Origin: Maribacter hydrothermalis
Lineage (GTDB): Bacteria > Bacteroidota > Bacteroidia > Flavobacteriales > Flavobacteriaceae
DNA: 64,000 bases
Direction: 5' to 3'
NCBI RefSeq assembly: GCF_001913155.1
Contig: NZ_CP018760.1
Coordinates: 3,658,001 to 3,722,000 of the forward strand
The position numbers and the translations under genes were made by a program. The notes under the pieces were generated by a model that saw only the letters and a program-made list of their open reading frames with translations, did not search any database and was not told the origin of the DNA. The first letter of the stretch is position 1. The number at the start of each line of letters is the position of its first letter. Shown in pieces: positions 45,034 to 55,648 of the stretch.

Positions 45034-47445
45034 TTATCTTAATTTAGGGTAATCATTAGGGCTTACCTCATGCATAATTGCATAAACCTTTTCGAAAATA
45101 TCCTCTCTATTTGGTTTCGAAAAATAATCGCCATCGCTTCCATAAGCCGGTCTATGTGCCTTGGCACTCAACGTTTGTGGTGGACTATCTAAATATTTAA
45201 ATGCCCCTTGTTTTTCAATAATTTCATTTAGTAAGTAAGCGGAGCATCCGCCTGGTACATCTTCATCAATAACTAATAATCTATTTGTTTTCTTGATACT
45301 TTCTAAAACATCTTTTGTAATATCAAAAGGTAAGAGTGTTTGCGCATCAATTATTTCGGCATCTATACCTACTTCTAAAAGTTCCTTAGCAGCTTTTTCA
45401 ACAATTCTTAAGGTAGAACCATAGGAAACTAAAGTAATGTCGTTCCCTTCTTTAATAGTCTCTATTTTACCAATTGGAGTGCAATACTCACCAAGATTAC
45501 TAGGTTTTTTTTCTTTTAAGCGATACCCGTTTAAACTTTCAATTACTAAAGCTGGTTCATCACTTTTTAATAATGTATTGTAGAATCCTGCTGCCTGTGT
45601 CATATTGCGCGGAGCCAAAATATACATTCCACGAAGCAAATGTATTAGTCCGCCCATTTCTGAGCCAGAATGCCAAATGCCTTCTAGTCTATGACCTCTT
45701 GTTCTTATGATTAACGGAGCTTTTTGTTTCCCGGCTGTTCTATAAAGTAACGATGCTAAATCATCTGTTAATGTAGGCAGTGCATAAAATATATAATCTA
45801 AATACTGTATTTCGGCAATAGGTCTTAGACCTCTTAAGGCCATTCCTAAACCTTGACCAATAATGGTGGTTTCTCGAATGCCAGTATCGGACACACGAAT
45901 ATCACCATATTTTTCTTGCATTCCTTCTAATCCTTGATTTACATCACCGATAGCACCAGTGTCTTCTCCAAAAATTAAGGTATTAGGATATTTCTCAAAT
46001 AATTTATCGAAATTATCCCGTAGTATAACCCTGCCGTCTACTTCTTCGGCATCATCTTTAAAAATCGGGGCAATTGCATTAATATTGGTAGCCTTATTTT
46101 CATTTTCACTGTAAAGATGCTTGCTATATGTATCTTGTGATTCTTTTAAAAAGTTCGTTGTCCAATTAACTAATGCTGTTTTCTCAGTGCTCGTTTCTCC
46201 TAAAAGAAAACGTAACGATTTACGAGCAGAAATAGCCAAGTCTTTTTTAATAGGCTCTTCTGTAGCAATTAAATCGTTTTTAAGTTTATTTAAAAAGTTT
46301 TTATTTGGACTTTTTGCCGCTGCCTGATCTATTAAACTAACTAAGGTGTTTTTAGCAGAAAGTAAACCTTCTAAGTATTCTTCCCAAGCTTGTTTTTTAG
46401 CTTCCCTTACAGTTCGTTTAATTCGTTTTTCAATAGATTCTAACTCCTCATTATTCGCTATTCCAGATTCTAAAATCCATTCTTTAAATCGCTTATTGCA
46501 ATCATTATCCCGCTCCCAGGCTAATCTATTATTGTCTTTATACCGCTCATGAGATCCTGATGTAGAATGTCCCTGAGGTTGTGTTAATTCTTTTACATGT
46601 ATCATTACAGGCACATGCTCTTGTCTGGCAATGTCAGCGGCATTTTCGTAGGCGTGCATTAATGCAGTATAATCCCAACCGTTAACTTTGAAAATTTCAT
46701 ATCCATTTTCATCGTCAGTTCTTTGAAATCCTTTGAGGACTTTTGATATATCTTCTTTTGTAGTATGATGTTTTGCAGGAACGGATATGCCATATTCGTC
46801 ATCCCAAATACTAATTACCATGGGTACTTGAAGTACACCTGCCGCATTGATAGTTTCAAAAAACATACCTTCACTGGTACTTGCATTTCCTATAGTGCCC
46901 CAAGCAATTTCATTACCATTTACAGAAAATTTAGCGCTATCCAAGCCTTTTTGATTACGGTATACTTTTGATGCTTGTGCTAGGCCTAAGAGTCTTGGCA
47001 TTTGCCCAGCAGTACATGAAATATCTGCACTACTATTTTTTTGTTTTGTAAGATCTTTCCAACTACCGTCGGTATTTAAACTATGTGTTAAAAAATGACC
47101 GCCCATTTGTCTACCGGCACTCATGGGTTCTTTTTCAATGTCAGTTGTTGCGTAAAGTGCGTGAAAAAAGTCTTTTGGTTTTAGAAGACCTAAAGCCATC
47201 ATAAAGGTTTGGTCTCTATAATAACCACTTCTAAAATCTCCATTTTTAAATGACCTGGCCATTGCCAATTGAGGCAATTCTTTGCCGTCTCCAAATATGC
47301 CGAATTTTGCTTTACCGGTAAGGACTTCTTTTCTTCCTAGTAAACTACAAGTTCTGCTTAAAAAGGCAATTTCATAATCGCTTATGATTTGCTCTTTGAA
47401 ATCATCGAAAGAAATATCGTTACTAGTTTTTGAAGAAACATCCAT
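45034..47445 (-). CDS. branched-chain 2-oxoacid dehydrogenase E1, fused alpha and beta chains
   Basis: The 803-residue protein joins an E1-alpha part (residues about 30-370, GRQMGGHFLTHSLNT, TAGQMPRLLGLAQ, then the TPP region AWGTIGNASTSEGMFFE) to an E1-beta part (from about 475, FGEDTGAIGDVNQGLEGM, TGIRETTIIGQGLGMALRGL, IRTRGHRLEGIWHSGSEMGG, DEDVPGGCSAYLLNEII). Such fusions are common in Bacteroidota and oxidatively decarboxylate 2-oxo acids of valine, leucine and isoleucine. The E2 and E3 genes are not nearby. A good promoter (47464-47495) lies just upstream. Confidence 0.88.
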   Translation of the reverse strand: MDVSSKTSNDISFDDFKEQIISDYEIAFLSRTCSLLGRKEVLTGKAKFGIFGDGKELPQLAMARSFKNGDFRSGYYRDQTFMMALGLLKPKDFFHALYATTDIEKEPMSAGRQMGGHFLTHSLNTDGSWKDLTKQKNSSADISCTAGQMPRLLGLAQASKVYRNQKGLDSAKFSVNGNEIAWGTIGNASTSEGMFFETINAAGVLQVPMVISIWDDEYGISVPAKHHTTKEDISKVLKGFQRTDDENGYEIFKVNGWDYTALMHAYENAADIARQEHVPVMIHVKELTQPQGHSTSGSHERYKDNNRLAWERDNDCNKRFKEWILESGIANNEELESIEKRIKRTVREAKKQAWEEYLEGLLSAKNTLVSLIDQAAAKSPNKNFLNKLKNDLIATEEPIKKDLAISARKSLRFLLGETSTEKTALVNWTTNFLKESQDTYSKHLYSENENKATNINAIAPIFKDDAEEVDGRVILRDNFDKLFEKYPNTLIFGEDTGAIGDVNQGLEGMQEKYGDIRVSDTGIRETTIIGQGLGMALRGLRPIAEIQYLDYIFYALPTLTDDLASLLYRTAGKQKAPLIIRTRGHRLEGIWHSGSEMGGLIHLLRGMYILAPRNMTQAAGFYNTLLKSDEPALVIESLNGYRLKEKKPSNLGEYCTPIGKIETIKEGNDITLVSYGSTLRIVEKAAKELLEVGIDAEIIDAQTLLPFDITKDVLESIKKTNRLLVIDEDVPGGCSAYLLNEIIEKQGAFKYLDSPPQTLSAKAHRPAYGSDGDYFSKPNREDIFEKVYAIMHEVSPNDYPKLR

Positions 47446-47463
47446 GTATTAAACGTGTTTATG

Positions 47464-47495
47464 CAAAATTACCGAATCATGCTCTTCTTAGCAAC
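47464..47495 (-). promoter_or_regulatory. promoter of the E1 gene
   Basis: On the minus strand GTTG (plus 47492-47495), 20 bases, then TAATTTTG (plus 47464-47471), a perfect -7 box. Transcription would start about 12 bases before the start codon. Confidence 0.6.
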
Positions 47496-47602
47496 GCTGT
47501 AGCGAGTTAATTTATTCCATATTTTTCAACAAATGTGGCGAATAGGTGAAAATATCTTAATTTTTTTGGCGAATTGTGATAACAGAGCTAGAATTCTTGA
47601 TT

Positions 47603-50452
47603 TTAAAACCATTTTCTAGTGAATAGCCCAGTTAGCGTTTTTGGACTTACGGTAATAATAAAACGAATCTTTTCTCCGTAGTTTGGTTGCGAAATTTCCC
47701 AACCATTATTGGAATAAACGGGAAGATATAACTCAAAATAATCGGTCACTAAATTTAAGCGAACTCCAGAATCGTAAACGAATTTTTCATTTATACCTGT
47801 ATTTTTTACCAATCCTGCATCTCCATATAATTCAATCCATCTCCAAAGGTTAAAACTCCCGTTAACAGTGGCCATCCAATTGTTTGAAAATCTGTATTTC
47901 TGGTCTAAGAAAGATTTAAAGCCCCCTTCGGCAATAATTATTTGTTGGCTGTAAATACCCGAGTCTTCTGATCTGCCTAAATACCCATAATCAAACAAAT
48001 AATCTGTTGGCCTATCTAATGCGAAACTAAAAAAATCGGTTTCCGTTTTATTACTTAAGAATTTACCCGCAAAAAACCTTAAATTTAATTGACGGTTGTT
48101 TTCAAATAATTTTCGGTATTCATATTCAAAAGCTAGTTTACTAAAATTACCTGCTAATTGGAAATCTACGAACCAAGAGTTGTAATCTAATATTCCATTA
48201 TTTCTATTCAAATAGCGGGCATTAAATACACTATAATCAGGATTTTCTGGGTCGTTTGCCAAACTTTGTAATGAAGCATCAAAATCACGTAAAATATTTA
48301 CATATCTAAAGGAAAGAAATTCTCTTTTGTTCGATAATAAATCTTCGGGTCTAAAGCCGAAACTTAATGATGGCGTTATAGAAGTATACCGAGAATTTTC
48401 ATTAAAGTGTGAAGTGGAAGCTCCTAAGCCGTAATTGGCAACATACAAACCACTTTTACTCAAATACTTTCTGTAATTAAATTTGCCATAACCTACAAAA
48501 GCCTTTTCCCTAAACGAATAGGATGGGGAGAAGTCATAAACAAAAGGGCGTTCTAGGAGTGTTTTATTATACAGTCGCATTCCTGGTGCCCAGCCGTCAT
48601 AAACGTTGAAATTTAAAACAGGTACATAAAACACCTGATTGTAATATGGGTTTTCGGCATCCTTAAAAAAAGTGAAATTTAATTTCTTGTTACTGGATAA
48701 AAACCCTTTTAAAGATTTCCAGTTATCTCGCTGGTTAAACTCTGGTATTGTCTGGTCGTAATTAAGTACTAATTTATCTTCTTGGTTATTAGGAATTGTA
48801 AAGGTTTCCTCGAACTTAATATCACTAAACCAATATTCTGATATTATAGAATCATTTTTAAGACCAAACACTGAAATTGGTACGTTGGTGCCTTCTTTAT
48901 TTTTAATGGTTACTGCAAGGGAATCGTTAGTCTTATTTACCTTTTTTATTTTAAAATCAATTTTACGATCTGTTGATACATAATCTTTAAAAAACCAATT
49001 GATGTCTTGGGTTGTTGAGCGTTTAAGAATAGACTCAAAATCTAGTATTTTGACTGTATTTGATTTATAATATTTAAAAAATGTTTTAATACTTTCATCT
49101 ACTTTTTCTTTCCCTATATAATCGGCAAGATAGGCTAGTCCCAAGCCTGCTTTATATTTATTAGCAATTTTTTGATTAAATTTTATAAGCGAATCGTTTG
49201 ATGTTTGCAGTGCTTGGTCTAGATTTTTACGAGCAGTTAAGTTATATAGGAATGAATATTGGTCGTTGAAATCCATTTTTGCCAATTCAAAACTTCTAAA
49301 CCCCCAAATTTTAGAAAGTTTACCCAAAAGTTTTTGATCAGGGTAATATTTTTCAACATATGCAATCATTAAATAATTGGCAATAGCACTGTTTAGCCAT
49401 TGCTCTTTGCGAGGATTTAAAAACATAGTCTCTCTTAAAATGCTATTTATCGCAGTTTTAAGAAATTTCATTTCAAATTGAAATTGTTCTTCATAAGGTC
49501 TTATAAATGAGGGTAATTGGTTAAGTCCATATAAGGGATCTTTATTATAATCTAATTCACTAACCAATATTTTTTCATGAGGATAAGTTCCTAAATTACT
49601 ATAAATAAAATCAGCTACTTTATTAATTGAAATACCTTGACCAATTGGGCTATACCTTGGAGCTTGAATATTAGTAAGAAATTTCATGTGTGGAGTTACA
49701 TGGGTTGTAAACTCTTTTTTAGTATTCAAAATGATTTCTCCTCCTGTTTGAAGGTTTCCCTTTAATTGTGCAAACTGACCATTAGGAAATGTGGTTAAAG
49801 ATTCTATTGTAAAGTTTGAAGCTAAATGTAGACTATCTGGAAATTTAAAATCAATTACCGTATTGGTAACATTCATATATAAATCTTCTAGATTTTTGTT
49901 AGAATACAAATGCCATTTACCGTCATAAACTGCGGGTGTTAAATACCAGTCTTTAAGGTAGTAGTCGCCTCTTTGGTCATAACCATATGGTGTGTATTTA
50001 TTTGGAGGTAGCTTAACCTTGTAGGTGATGAAAATTTTGGTTGAAGCCTTTGCAGGTAGTATGTTGTTTAACGTAACCTTTAAAATATCTTGATTTTCTG
50101 TATGATTCCATTCTAAGCCGTTATATGCATCATCTACTACACTAATTATGGTTGTGTTGCCGCGTTCATCGGCTTTAGCTAGGTGCAATGATTTTTTAAA
50201 TTCTTGTGCAAACCTCTTTGCCAAAGCCGTATTTTTATCTGAATATGCATTTGCCCAATCATTAAAATAGAGCACTCCTAAATTGTAATTGGAATTATTA
50301 TAATATGTGAATTCTTGACGAATATCTAACTCTTTGGTATACTCATTTAAGGTAACTGTTAAGTTTGTTTCATACTGCCCATACCCATTGGTTACAAATG
50401 AAACCAAAAGAATTAGGCTAAAACAAAAAAGGATATTGAATTTTTTGATCAA
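47603..50452 (-). CDS. pseudo-M1 peptidase joined to an outer-membrane-like C-terminal domain
   Basis: The 949-residue protein has a signal peptide (about residues 1-25) and an M1-aminopeptidase-like beta-rich N-terminus and core. No HExxH occurs anywhere, and the usual WLNEGFA-like motif reads EQWLNSAIANYLMIAYVEKYYP, so it is expected to be inactive. After about residue 580 the sequence turns into repeated aromatic beta-strands (FNVYDGWAPGMRLYNK, GYGKFNYRKYLSKSG) and ends in ...GLFTRKWF, a terminal Phe as in beta-barrels. Function is unknown; surface display or scaffolding is an inference. It follows the LOG gene by eight bases. Confidence 0.7.
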   Translation of the reverse strand: MIKKFNILFCFSLILLVSFVTNGYGQYETNLTVTLNEYTKELDIRQEFTYYNNSNYNLGVLYFNDWANAYSDKNTALAKRFAQEFKKSLHLAKADERGNTTIISVVDDAYNGLEWNHTENQDILKVTLNNILPAKASTKIFITYKVKLPPNKYTPYGYDQRGDYYLKDWYLTPAVYDGKWHLYSNKNLEDLYMNVTNTVIDFKFPDSLHLASNFTIESLTTFPNGQFAQLKGNLQTGGEIILNTKKEFTTHVTPHMKFLTNIQAPRYSPIGQGISINKVADFIYSNLGTYPHEKILVSELDYNKDPLYGLNQLPSFIRPYEEQFQFEMKFLKTAINSILRETMFLNPRKEQWLNSAIANYLMIAYVEKYYPDQKLLGKLSKIWGFRSFELAKMDFNDQYSFLYNLTARKNLDQALQTSNDSLIKFNQKIANKYKAGLGLAYLADYIGKEKVDESIKTFFKYYKSNTVKILDFESILKRSTTQDINWFFKDYVSTDRKIDFKIKKVNKTNDSLAVTIKNKEGTNVPISVFGLKNDSIISEYWFSDIKFEETFTIPNNQEDKLVLNYDQTIPEFNQRDNWKSLKGFLSSNKKLNFTFFKDAENPYYNQVFYVPVLNFNVYDGWAPGMRLYNKTLLERPFVYDFSPSYSFREKAFVGYGKFNYRKYLSKSGLYVANYGLGASTSHFNENSRYTSITPSLSFGFRPEDLLSNKREFLSFRYVNILRDFDASLQSLANDPENPDYSVFNARYLNRNNGILDYNSWFVDFQLAGNFSKLAFEYEYRKLFENNRQLNLRFFAGKFLSNKTETDFFSFALDRPTDYLFDYGYLGRSEDSGIYSQQIIIAEGGFKSFLDQKYRFSNNWMATVNGSFNLWRWIELYGDAGLVKNTGINEKFVYDSGVRLNLVTDYFELYLPVYSNNGWEISQPNYGEKIRFIITVSPKTLTGLFTRKWF

Positions 50453-50460
50453 GGCTTTGA

Positions 50461-51147
50461 TTAAAAATTAGGACTCATTGAATGCCCTTTGTAGAAAGAG
50501 TCTATTATTTCTACAACTTCTTCTTCGGTATCTACAATTTTAATAAGATTTAAATCTTCAGGACTAATAGTGCCCATTTTAAGCATGGTGCCTTTAACCC
50601 AGTCCATTAGTCCTGTCCAAAACTCACTTCCCACTAGTATAATTGGAAATTTTCCAATTTTATGAGTTTGTATTAATGTAATAGCTTCAAAAAGTTCATC
50701 TAATGTTCCAAATCCGCCTGGCATTACGACAAACCCTTGAGAGTATTTTACAAACATTACTTTTCTAACAAAGAAATAATCAAAGTCTAAACTCTTATCA
50801 TTGTCAATATACGGATTGTCATGTTGCTCAAAAGGTAAATCAATATTTAAACCTACTGAAGTTCCACCAGCAAGATTCGCACCTCTGTTACCTGCTTCCA
50901 TTATACCTGGTCCACCACCAGTAATTACACCATAGCCCGCTTCAGCAATTGATTTTGCTATGGATACAGCTAGTTTGTAATAAGGGTCTTCTTCCTTTGT
51001 CCTTGCTGAACCAAAAATAGAAACACAAGGTCCTATTTTGCTCATACGTTCAAAACCATTAACAAACTCACCCATTATTTTAAAAATGGCCCAAGAGTCG
51101 TTTGTTTTTATTTCATTCCAACCTTTATGATGTTTTTCTGATCTCAT
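50461..51147 (-). CDS. LOG family nucleotide 5'-monophosphate phosphoribohydrolase
   Basis: The 228-residue cytosolic protein has the Rossmann-like LOG/TIGR00730 signatures: GSARTKEEDPYY near the N-terminus, GGGPGIMEAGNRGA, and PGGFGTLDELFEAITLIQT (PGGxGTxxE). Members cleave purine nucleotide or cytokinin-nucleotide glycosidic bonds; the true bacterial substrate is rarely known. It sits between uvrA (38-base gap) and the pseudo-M1 protein gene on the same strand, so the three may be co-transcribed. Confidence 0.9.
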   Translation of the reverse strand: MRSEKHHKGWNEIKTNDSWAIFKIMGEFVNGFERMSKIGPCVSIFGSARTKEEDPYYKLAVSIAKSIAEAGYGVITGGGPGIMEAGNRGANLAGGTSVGLNIDLPFEQHDNPYIDNDKSLDFDYFFVRKVMFVKYSQGFVVMPGGFGTLDELFEAITLIQTHKIGKFPIILVGSEFWTGLMDWVKGTMLKMGTISPEDLNLIKIVDTEEEVVEIIDSFYKGHSMSPNF

Positions 51148-51185
51148 ATATTTTTTACTATGCTATTAGTATTTAAATACTACAT

Positions 51186-54020
51186 TTAAAATGCTAACTC
51201 TCTTTTTAGAAAAGTCGCTGTATAACTTTTTTTATCCTTTGCTACTTCTTCTGGTGTTCCTTTGGCAACAAGTTGCCCACCAGAACGGCCGCCTTCATAA
51301 CCAATATCAATGATGTAATCTACCATTTTAATTACATCCATATTGTGCTCTATTACTAATACGGTATTTCCTTTATCTGCTAATTTATTCAAAACCTCCA
51401 TTAAAACACGTATATCTTCAAAATGAAGTCCGGTTGTAGGTTCATCTAAAATATAGAATGTATTACCAGTATCTCTCTTAGATAATTCTGTTGCCAGTTT
51501 TATTCGTTGTGCTTCACCACCCGAAAGAGTAGTGGATTGCTGTCCTAGCGAAATATATCCTAACCCAACATCTTGTATGGTCTTTAACTTACGATGTATT
51601 TTAGGAATTAGTTCAAAAAAAGATACCGCTTCATCAATAGTCATTTCTAAAACATCGGAAATTGACTTGCCTTTATAACGTATTTCTAATGTTTCTCTAT
51701 TAAATCTTTTACCATTACATGTTTCACATTCTACGTAAACATCCGGTAAAAAGTTCATTTCAATAACGCGTAAACCGCCACCTTGACAAGTTTCGCAACG
51801 TCCACCTTTTACATTAAAGCTAAACCTACCAGGTTTATATCCTCGTATGGAGGCTTCTGTAGTTTTGGTAAATAATGACCTTATTTCACTAAATACACCT
51901 GTATAGGTAGCAGGGTTGGATCTCGGTGTTCTACCAATTGGCGATTGGTTAATATCAATAACTTTATCTATATGCTCTAACCCGGTAATTTTTTTATAGG
52001 GCATAGGTATTTTAACGCCATTAAAATAATGGGCGTTCATTATAGGATAAAGTGTTTCATTGATTAAGGTAGATTTTCCACTTCCCGAAACTCCAGTTAC
52101 CCCAATCATTTTGCCCAGTGGAAATTTTACGGTAACATTTTTTAAATTATTCCCTGTACAACCAGTTAATACAATTTCATGACCATTTCCGACCCTTCTC
52201 TTTTTTGGAACGGCAATCTTTTTCGCTCCGGTCATATAATCTGCCGTTAGCGTGTTAAAATTCATGAGTTGATCAGGTGTTCCTTGAGAAATAATTTCAC
52301 CACCATTTTTACCCGCTTTAGGGCCAATATCTATAACATGGTCTGCACGCTCTATCATATCTCGGTCATGCTCTACTACAATAACCGAATTTCCAATATC
52401 TCTTAACGATTCTAAAGATTTTATTAAACGCTCATTGTCCCTTTGATGTAGGCCAATGCTCGGTTCATCTAAAATATATAGCACGCCAACTAGTTGAGAG
52501 CCAATTTGGGTGGCCAAACGAATACGCTGTGCTTCGCCACCAGAAAGTGATTTGGAACTTCTGTTTAATGATAGATAGTCTAACCCAACATCTAATAAAA
52601 ATTGGATTCTAGTATTAATTTCCTTTATAATTTCTTCGGCTATCTTTAATTGATTGCCTTTTAATATTTCATCTAATTCATTAAAGAAATTTGCTAGTTC
52701 TACAATATCTAAATTGGCCAACTCAGCAATATTTTTATCTTCTATTTTAAAATAGAGCGATTCTTTTTTAAGCCGAAAACCTTCGCAAGTAGGACAAATA
52801 ATTTTATCCATATACTCTTTGGCCCATCTTTTTATTGAGGTTGTAGCCGCTTCCTCAAATTGATTTTTGATGAAGTTAGAAATTCCTTCGTAATCTATTT
52901 TATAGGTTCTTTTAACTCCTAATGTTTTTGAGTCAACCTCAAAACTTTCTTTACCACCATTAAGCAATATTTGAATAGCTTCGGTCGGAATTTTTTCTAT
53001 GGGGTCAGTAATCTGAAAATTATAACGTTCTGCGATTGTTTCAATCTGTTTAAATGCCCAAGATTTTTTGTAATCGCCTAAAGGTGCAATGCCACCAGCT
53101 TTAATTGATAATTTTTTGTCTGGAAAAATCTTCTTCTCATTAACTTCATAAACATGACCTAAACCACTACAGTTTGGGCACATGCCTTTTGGTGAGTTAA
53201 ATGAAAATGTATTAGGCTCAGGGTTAGGGTAGGAGATACCTGTTGATGGGCACATTAAATCTCTACTAAAATACCTAGGTATATCTGTGCCTTCCTCTAA
53301 AACCATAAGTACGTTATCACCACTATACATTGCTGTATTTATGGTTTCAGATAAACGCTTATTAAAATCTTCGCTTTCAACAACTTTTAGTCGGTCAATT
53401 ACAATCTCAATATCGTGAGTCTTGTAACGATCTACTTTCATGCCTTTTACAATATCTTTTACCTCACCATCAACTCTAACTTTTACAAACCCTTGCTTGG
53501 CAATTTGTTCAAATAATTCGCGATAGTGACCTTTTCTTGATTTTATTACAGGAGCTAGAATATTTATTTTTTTATCGGAATACGATTCAATAATCAAATT
53601 TTTAATCTGCTCATCGCTATAACTTACCATCTTTTCGCCGGTATTATAACTATGTGCATCTGCAGCACGCGCAAAAAGAAGTCTTAGAAAATCATAAATT
53701 TCGGTAATAGTACCAACTGTAGACCTAGGAGATTTAGAGGTTGTTTTTTGCTCAATGGCAATAACTGGAGATAATCCATCAATTTTATCAACGTCTGGTC
53801 GTTCCAATCCGCCTAAAAACTGCCTTGCATAAGCAGAAAACGTTTCAATATATCGTCTTTGACCTTCTGCATATATGGTGTCAAAAGCTAATGAGGATTT
53901 ACCACTACCGGACAAGCCAGTTATTACGACTAGTTTATCTCGGGGAATGGTAACATCTATATTTTTTAGGTTATGAACGCGCGCCCCTTTAACCTCTATA
54001 TTTTCTTCAAAATTAATCAT
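51186..54020 (-). CDS. uvrA: excinuclease ABC subunit A
   Basis: This damage-recognition ATPase of nucleotide excision repair contains two ABC ATPase modules. Each has a Walker A ([27 protein letters not shown]), a signature [12 protein letters not shown] / [12 protein letters not shown] and a [12 protein letters not shown] / [12 protein letters not shown]alker B. Zinc cysteines occur in [20 protein letters not shown] and CETCNG. The frame can start at 54041, but a perfect -7 box (54039-54046) overlaps that ATG, so I take ATG 54020 ([19 protein letters not shown]), which gives 944 residues as in homologues. Confidence 0.95.
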   Translation of the reverse strand: MINFEENIEVKGARVHNLKNIDVTIPRDKLVVITGLSGSGKSSLAFDTIYAEGQRRYIETFSAYARQFLGGLERPDVDKIDGLSPVIAIEQKTTSKSPRSTVGTITEIYDFLRLLFARAADAHSYNTGEKMVSYSDEQIKNLIIESYSDKKINILAPVIKSRKGHYRELFEQIAKQGFVKVRVDGEVKDIVKGMKVDRYKTHDIEIVIDRLKVVESEDFNKRLSETINTAMYSGDNVLMVLEEGTDIPRYFSRDLMCPSTGISYPNPEPNTFSFNSPKGMCPNCSGLGHVYEVNEKKIFPDKKLSIKAGGIAPLGDYKKSWAFKQIETIAERYNFQITDPIEKIPTEAIQILLNGGKESFEVDSKTLGVKRTYKIDYEGISNFIKNQFEEAATTSIKRWAKEYMDKIICPTCEGFRLKKESLYFKIEDKNIAELANLDIVELANFFNELDEILKGNQLKIAEEIIKEINTRIQFLLDVGLDYLSLNRSSKSLSGGEAQRIRLATQIGSQLVGVLYILDEPSIGLHQRDNERLIKSLESLRDIGNSVIVVEHDRDMIERADHVIDIGPKAGKNGGEIISQGTPDQLMNFNTLTADYMTGAKKIAVPKKRRVGNGHEIVLTGCTGNNLKNVTVKFPLGKMIGVTGVSGSGKSTLINETLYPIMNAHYFNGVKIPMPYKKITGLEHIDKVIDINQSPIGRTPRSNPATYTGVFSEIRSLFTKTTEASIRGYKPGRFSFNVKGGRCETCQGGGLRVIEMNFLPDVYVECETCNGKRFNRETLEIRYKGKSISDVLEMTIDEAVSFFELIPKIHRKLKTIQDVGLGYISLGQQSTTLSGGEAQRIKLATELSKRDTGNTFYILDEPTTGLHFEDIRVLMEVLNKLADKGNTVLVIEHNMDVIKMVDYIIDIGYEGGRSGGQLVAKGTPEEVAKDKKSYTATFLKRELAF

Positions 54021-54038
54021 GTATTCATAGCAAAGGTG

Positions 54039-54046
54039 CAAAAGTA
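54039..54046 (-). promoter_or_regulatory. -7 element of the uvrA promoter
   Basis: TACTTTTG (minus strand, plus 54039-54046) is a perfect TAnnTTTG match. Transcription would begin near 54033, downstream of the first possible ATG (54041) and 13 bases before the preferred ATG at 54020. A -33 TTTG was not found. Confidence 0.45.
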
Positions 54047-54161
54047 CGAATATGAGTGCGATTTACATATGTAATGTTATTCTTTGCAATATCATTAGCT
54101 TCGATTACTTTGAAAAAAACAAAACTATTATTTAGGTTATATGTTACTGATGTTGAAAGTG

Positions 54162-55646
54162 CTAAATTAATTTAGTCATATGCTTCTTAATGTCGGAGTC
54201 TGTATAAATTTGCTGAACTAATTCGCTGTAAAGACTAGTGAATTTTTCTTCATTAATTAAGTTGCCAAATATTGATTCTTGTCTTATAAAAGCTAAAGGG
54301 TCAGTGTTTGTTTTGCTTGCTGCCGCATGTAGTTGTTCTTGCGTAGCATCAATAATTTCAATCGGGTTACCGTTTTTATCTATTCCTTTATCACTGTAGT
54401 AACACCAAGCTGCAATGACTAAAGTTGCATATGTAATGCTTCCGCCTTTTGCTAAATTATCTTGAATGGTTGCAATTAAAAATTTCGGCAATTTTGCAGA
54501 ACTTTCTGAGCAAATACGACTAACACTATCTTTTATATTCGGGTTTGCAAAACGTTCTTGTAAACTATCTTTATATGCAGTTAAATCTATGCCTTCTAAT
54601 TTGTCTAAAACAGGAGTCGCTTCTTCGTCCATGAACGCTCGTAAATAGGTAACGAACAAATCATCTTCCATACATGCGTTAATAGTTGGGTGACCATGAA
54701 TAGCTCCTAGAATACCCAATACAGAATGCCCTGCATTTAATAATCGCAGCTTCATTTTTTCGTATGGCTTTACGTCTGGTACAAACTGCACTCCAACTTT
54801 TTCGAATTCTGGTCTTCCATTAGAGAAATTATCTTCAATGACCCATTGTATAAAAGGCTCACAAGTTACTGGCCATTCGTCTTTTACATTATAAGTACTT
54901 TCTAAATAATCAATATCTGCTTGAGTAGTAACCGGAGTAATTCGATCTACCATGCTATTAGGGAAGCCCACTTCTTTTTCGATATATTCAGCCAATTCTT
55001 TATCTTGTCTGTTTGCAAAAGCAAGTAGCATTTCTCTGGTTACATCACCATTGTGCTGAATATTGTCGCAAGACATTACCGTAAAAGCAGGTAAGCCAAG
55101 ATTGCGTCTTTTTTTAATGGCAGCCGTTAAAAAACCGTAAATGGTTTTAGGGTCATTCGGATGCTGTAATTCGTGCTGTACATCTGTATTATCAAAATCA
55201 AAATCACCTGTGGAAGAGTTGAAATTATAGCCTCCTTCGGTAATCGTTAATGATACTATTTTTGTATCAGGATGCGCCATTTGGTCAATAACTACATCGG
55301 GAGTTTCATGACCAAGTTTAAAGTCAATAATAGAACCAATTACTTGTGAATCTATCTTACCATCAGGATGATTTACAATTAACGTATATAACCCGTCTTG
55401 TTTTTGAAGAACATCATGAATTTTTTGGTCTCCTTTTCGAAGGCCAATGCCACAGATACCCCATTCAGCAGCATCTCCCTTTTCTTGTAAAAGGTGAGTA
55501 TAGTATGCTTGGTGAGCTCTATGAAAACCCCCAACACCAACATGTACAATACCAGGTTTTAGCAATGCTCTATCAAATGTAGGTGTTGGTAATTGATTGC
55601 TTATTTCTGCCAAGTTCTTTGTGTTCAGCATGATTTCTTTTTTCAT
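54162..55646 (-). CDS. polyol-specific long-chain dehydrogenase (mannitol dehydrogenase family)
   Basis: I start the gene at ATG 55646 (MKKEIMLNTKNLAEISNQ), two bases after the permease stop; an upstream extension to 55718 would overlap that gene. The 494-residue length is that of mannitol 2-dehydrogenase. It has the N-terminal NAD-binding GVGGFHRAHQAYYTHLL, KIVSLTITEGGYN, DNIQHNG and the catalytic KLRLLNAGHSVLGILGA (Lys, Asn and His). It interconverts a polyol or sugar acid with a ketose; mannitol/fructose or mannonate/fructuronate are both possible. It is tightly coupled to the NCS1 permease. Confidence 0.82.
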   Translation of the reverse strand: MKKEIMLNTKNLAEISNQLPTPTFDRALLKPGIVHVGVGGFHRAHQAYYTHLLQEKGDAAEWGICGIGLRKGDQKIHDVLQKQDGLYTLIVNHPDGKIDSQVIGSIIDFKLGHETPDVVIDQMAHPDTKIVSLTITEGGYNFNSSTGDFDFDNTDVQHELQHPNDPKTIYGFLTAAIKKRRNLGLPAFTVMSCDNIQHNGDVTREMLLAFANRQDKELAEYIEKEVGFPNSMVDRITPVTTQADIDYLESTYNVKDEWPVTCEPFIQWVIEDNFSNGRPEFEKVGVQFVPDVKPYEKMKLRLLNAGHSVLGILGAIHGHPTINACMEDDLFVTYLRAFMDEEATPVLDKLEGIDLTAYKDSLQERFANPNIKDSVSRICSESSAKLPKFLIATIQDNLAKGGSITYATLVIAAWCYYSDKGIDKNGNPIEIIDATQEQLHAAASKTNTDPLAFIRQESIFGNLINEEKFTSLYSELVQQIYTDSDIKKHMTKLI

Positions 55647-55648
55647 TT

